This document shows positions 61,583 through 64,000 of a stretch of 64,000 nucleotides of DNA, in pieces. The notes below the pieces were generated by a model. That model ran no database searches, was not told where the DNA came from, and worked only from the letters and a program-made list of their open reading frames with translations. The stretch is from Streptomyces sp. HUAS ZL42 (GTDB lineage Bacteria > Actinomycetota > Actinomycetes > Streptomycetales > Streptomycetaceae), in contig NZ_CP160403.1 of NCBI RefSeq assembly GCF_040782645.1, positions 6,359,001 to 6,423,000 on the forward strand, in the 5' to 3' direction. The first letter of the stretch is position 1. Every line of letters begins with the position of its first letter. The translations under genes and the position numbers were made by a program.

Positions 61583-62136
61583 CTGCCGCCTCCCTGCCCG
61601 GACTGCCCCGCCGACGTCCGGCTGCGCCCGGGCCCGTCCATGGCCCGTCCCAGCCCCGGATACACACGCAACTTCGCCAGTCCCTTGGACGCCTGGCTCT
61701 TGACCGTGCCGGGCGAGCAGCCGAGCACCTCGGCGACCTCGGCCTCGGACAGGTCCTCCCAATAGCGCATCACCACAACCGCCCGCTGTTTCGGCGGCAG
61801 TTCGGCGAGCGCGGCGAGCAGGGAGCCGCGCTCCTCGACCCGCCCCACGGCCTCGTCGCGCCGCGCGACCTCCGGCGGGGCGGCCGTCAGCGCCTCCTTG
61901 ACCCGCCGCTTGCGGAACCGGTCGCTGTTGCAGCTCACCAGCATCCGCCGGACGTACGCCTCGGGGTTGTCGGCGCGCGCGACGCGCCGCCACGACCGGT
62001 ACGCCTTCGCCAGCGCGGTCTGCGTCAGGTCCTCCGCGTGGTGTGCGTCGCCCGTCAGCAGATACGCGGTCCGTACGAGATGGGACCACCGCGCTCTGAC
62101 GAAATCCTGGAACTGGGCCTCTAGTTCGGCCTGCAT
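61579..62136 (-). CDS. ECF sigma factor, SigE family of Streptomyces type
   Basis: This 185-residue protein starts at ATG 62136 with GGAGGG upstream. Region 2 is LVRTAYLLTGDAHHAEDLTQTALAKAYRSWRRV. Region 4 is LPPKQRAVVVMRYWEDLSEAEVAEVLGCSPGTVKSQASKGLAKLR. It directs RNA polymerase to a stress regulon. The downstream membrane protein is the probable regulator. The C-terminal GPGRSRTSAGQSGQGGGR tail is non-conserved. Confidence 0.93.
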   Translation of the reverse strand: MQAELEAQFQDFVRARWSHLVRTAYLLTGDAHHAEDLTQTALAKAYRSWRRVARADNPEAYVRRMLVSCNSDRFRKRRVKEALTAAPPEVARRDEAVGRVEERGSLLAALAELPPKQRAVVVMRYWEDLSEAEVAEVLGCSPGTVKSQASKGLAKLRVYPGLGRAMDGPGRSRTSAGQSGQGGGR

Positions 62137-62215
62137 CAGCACCCTCCTCGCCCAGCAGACCACCGGGCGGGCGGTTTCGGTTGCCCGGGCCGGGCGAGAG
62201 GTCTGGAATGGGCCC

Positions 62216-62674
62216 ATGGAGAACGAGACGCGGTGGGACCCGACGGCCGCCGGTGTCCTGCGCCTGCCCTCCGGCCGCCTGGTCCGGGGCCGCGCCCTGC
62301 GCCGGCCCCTCGACCCGACGGCGCCCACCCCGTCGTACGGCGTCTACCTTCTCGGCGGTCCGCCGCCGGACGTCCCCTGGGAGTCCCGCTGGATCCGCTG
62401 GCCCGACTTCCGCCTCCCGGCGGATCGCGATTCGGCCCGTATGGCGCTGGCTCAGGCGTGGGAGCGGGCGGCCGGCGAACGCGTGGAGATCGCGTGCGGC
62501 GGCGGCCGGGGGCGTACGGGGACGGCACTGGCGTGTCTGGCGGTCCTGGACGGCGTACCGGCGGGGGAGGCGGTGGACTTCGTACGCCGCAACTACGAGC
62601 GGCACGCGGTGGAGACGCCGTGGCAGCGGCGGTATGTACGGCGGTTCGGCTGCGGGCGACGAGCGGTGCCGTGA
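62216..62674 (+). CDS. Dual-specificity-like protein phosphatase
   Basis: The protein is 152 residues from ATG 62216. The cysteine-phosphatase P-loop is Cys94-GGGRG-Arg100 followed by Thr (EIACGGGRGRTGTALA), a CX5R motif with Gly-rich loop instead of the canonical HC. WPDFRLPAD supplies a candidate general-acid Asp64. Size fits small atypical phosphatases. Divergent from the sigma factor gene with 79 bases between starts. Substrate unknown. Confidence 0.85.
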   Translation: MENETRWDPTAAGVLRLPSGRLVRGRALRRPLDPTAPTPSYGVYLLGGPPPDVPWESRWIRWPDFRLPADRDSARMALAQAWERAAGERVEIACGGGRGRTGTALACLAVLDGVPAGEAVDFVRRNYERHAVETPWQRRYVRRFGCGRRAVP

Positions 62675-62686
62675 CCACCCCACCGC

Positions 62687-63181
62687 TCACAACTTCAGCG
62701 ACATGATGGTCCGGTCCTCGCCGGGCCCGAAGTAGTCCCTGCGCACGCCTTCTTCGGGCAGGAACCCCAGATGGCGGTACAGCATGATCGCCGCGGTGTT
62801 CGTCGGTTGCACGGCCAGGCGGGCCTCGTGGACGCCTTCCTGGCGCAGCCGCCCCAGCGCTTCGCTCATCAGCCGTCGGCCCAGCCGACGGCCGCGTCGG
62901 TGCGGGGCGACGGCCAGGCTCAGGCACCAACTCACGGAGAGGTTCGCGCTGGTGGCGAACAGGACGTAGCCCAGCAGGCTGTCGCCCTCTCGCAGGACGA
63001 GCAGATGGTCGCCGTGCGCGTCGAAGTGCTGACGCAGGACGAAGTAGGGGTACGGGCTGAACTCGAAGACCTCGTTGTCGAGACGGTGGAGTTCCGGCAG
63101 ATCGTCCTCGCGGGCCGGGCGGATCTCCGGCTTGTGCTCGCGCACCGAGGGGATGTCCAGGTTGTGGCCAAGATCGGGCAT
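62687..63181 (-). CDS. GNAT family N-acetyltransferase
   Basis: The protein is 164 residues from ATG 63181; the frame remains open upstream. The acetyl-CoA site is in LSLAVAPHRRGRRLGRRLMSEALGRL (Q/R-x2-G-x-G/A type). Later AVQPTNTAAIMLYRHLGFLPEEGVRRDYFGPGEDRTIMSL resembles RimI-type enzymes. It may acetylate a protein N-terminus or small amine. Divergent from the methyltransferase gene. Confidence 0.88.
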   Translation of the reverse strand: MPDLGHNLDIPSVREHKPEIRPAREDDLPELHRLDNEVFEFSPYPYFVLRQHFDAHGDHLLVLREGDSLLGYVLFATSANLSVSWCLSLAVAPHRRGRRLGRRLMSEALGRLRQEGVHEARLAVQPTNTAAIMLYRHLGFLPEEGVRRDYFGPGEDRTIMSLKL

Positions 63182-63218
63182 TAGACCAGAATTGCCCGCT
63201 GGGGCAGGCGAGTTCAAG

Positions 63219-63232
63219 TCGGAAAATTCCGA
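63219..63232. promoter_or_regulatory. Small palindrome in divergent GNAT/methyltransferase region
   Basis: TCGGAA-AA-TTCCGA lies 18 bases before the methyltransferase start, in the 68-base divergent intergenic space. Possible operator; no regulator identified. Confidence 0.3.
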
Positions 63233-63249
63233 TCTTGGTACTGTGAGGC

Positions 63250-64000
63250 ATGCATCTGGGATCACCCGGGAACCTGCCGCAACTGAACGCGGAAGCCCCC
63301 TGGGACGCTTTCGACCCACTGGTCTACGTCGATCACAACTACAAGAGCATGATCCAAGAGGACCGGGAGATCATTTCGATCGTCCGCGGCCACTTCGGTG
63401 ATCACTTCCGTGCCAACCCGGACCGCCCGGCCCGGGGGATCGACGTCGGGGCCGGAGCCAATCTCTACCCCGCCTTCGCGATGCTGCCCTGGTGCGACGA
63501 GATCACGCTGCTCGACCGGGCGGGCCGGAATGTTCACTACCTCGAGCGACAGCAGGACGGATACGACCAGAGCTGGGACGCGTTCTGGGACCTGCTCTGT
63601 GAGGACGAGGCGTACGCCGCGCTTACGGGCAACCCGAGAGACAGGTTCGCCGAGGCCACACGGGTCGAGAAGGGAGATCTCTTCGCTCTCAGCGGCCGGC
63701 CGGAACACTGGTCGCTCGGGACCATGTTCTTCGTTGCCGAATCCCTGTCGACCAGCCACGAGGAGTTCTGGCAGGCCGTCGAGTGTTTCCTGCTGGCGCT
63801 CACGCCGGGTGCGCCGTTCGCGGCCGCGTTCATGGAGCACTCCGAGGGATACTTCGTCGGGGACACGCACTTTCCCGCATGCGACGTCGGCGAGCCTGAG
63901 ATCCGGTCCGCGATCGAGGTCTATGCCGAGAGGCTCAGCATGTTCACGGTCGGGCAGCCCGACGCGGTGCGCCCCGGTTATACGTCCATGATCGTGGCTT
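63250..64000 (+). CDS. SCO2525-family SAM-dependent methyltransferase, N-terminal 250 residues (3' cut by window)
   Basis: It starts at ATG 63250 (GTGAGGC just upstream) and remains open at the window end. The Rossmann methyltransferase motif I is GIDVGAGANLYPAFAML, with ITLLDRAGRNVHYL as motif II. The DREIISIVRGHFGDHF and MFFVAESLSTSHEEFWQAVECFLLALTPGAPFAAAFMEHS segments resemble NNMT/PNMT-type enzymes. I recognise it as the SCO2525 family, which in Streptomyces belongs to a conserved cluster of uncharacterised genes expected just beyond this edge. Confidence 0.8.
   Translation, partial: MHLGSPGNLPQLNAEAPWDAFDPLVYVDHNYKSMIQEDREIISIVRGHFGDHFRANPDRPARGIDVGAGANLYPAFAMLPWCDEITLLDRAGRNVHYLERQQDGYDQSWDAFWDLLCEDEAYAALTGNPRDRFAEATRVEKGDLFALSGRPEHWSLGTMFFVAESLSTSHEEFWQAVECFLLALTPGAPFAAAFMEHSEGYFVGDTHFPACDVGEPEIRSAIEVYAERLSMFTVGQPDAVRPGYTSMIVA

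Overview
The window is chromosomal DNA from a Streptomyces-type actinomycete. GC content is very high and third codon positions are almost all G or C. GTG and even TTG starts are common, genes often overlap by ATGA or GTGA, and long spurious reading frames cover real genes on the opposite strand. Gene content and order (degV-comEA-comEC-holA-rpsT-lepA-hemW-hrcA-dnaJ-rsmE, phoH-ybeY-corC, era, leuA) are those of the conserved central arm of a Streptomyces chromosome. I judge genus only; no species is claimed.

Layout. 1-8.4 kb: tail of a DegV lipid-binding protein, the DNA-uptake pair comEA/comEC, arylamine N-acetyltransferase, a YceI-like protein, DNA polymerase III delta (holA), a SnoaL-like protein and ribosomal protein S20. 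8.6-12.6 kb: lepA and a long-chain acyl-CoA synthetase. 12.7-19.5 kb: a signalling island with a soluble multi-HAMP hybrid histidine kinase and its response regulator, divergent from an RsbW/GAF/SpoIIE phosphatase. 19.5-28.7 kb: hemW, a Uma2-type nuclease, DUF3097, a metallo-hydrolase, the CIRCE-controlled hrcA-dnaJ operon, nitronate monooxygenase-rsmE-VOC and two hypothetical genes. 28.8-34.4 kb: a tricorn-type protease, HIT protein, RNase Z and an adenine/adenosine deaminase.

34.4-35.7 kb is the only substantial gap without an intact gene and is a graveyard of mobile DNA. It holds a 126-bp MITE-like inverted-repeat element and a decayed IS200/IS605 element inserted in a ruined 5-dehydro-4-deoxyglucarate dehydratase gene (kdgD-like). 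The stop codon of that gene still overlaps the start of an intact glucarate dehydratase gene. 35.7-46.4 kb: glucarate dehydratase, a PfkB kinase, an orphan CoxM-like FAD subunit, phoH-ybeY-corC-yjbR, an S66 peptidase, a divergent drug-efflux MFS/MmyB-type regulator pair and a deaminase-like protein without zinc ligands.

46.6-49.8 kb is the most unusual coding region: three consecutive secreted or surface genes, including a WxL-like protein and a DUF916-type membrane protein, with related inverted-repeat motifs upstream of the first two. 49.7-52.4 kb: amtB-glnB behind a GlnR-like operator array, then era. 52.7-56.7 kb: a beta-glucosidase/sugar-transporter operon and a protealysin-like protease with its emfourin-type inhibitor. 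56.9-64 kb: a leucine-rich leader peptide and leuA, a TerB-like protein, a DHDPS-family enzyme, an ECF sigma factor with a membrane-anchored partner, a small cysteine phosphatase, a GNAT enzyme, and the beginning of an SCO2525-family methyltransferase that runs off the window.
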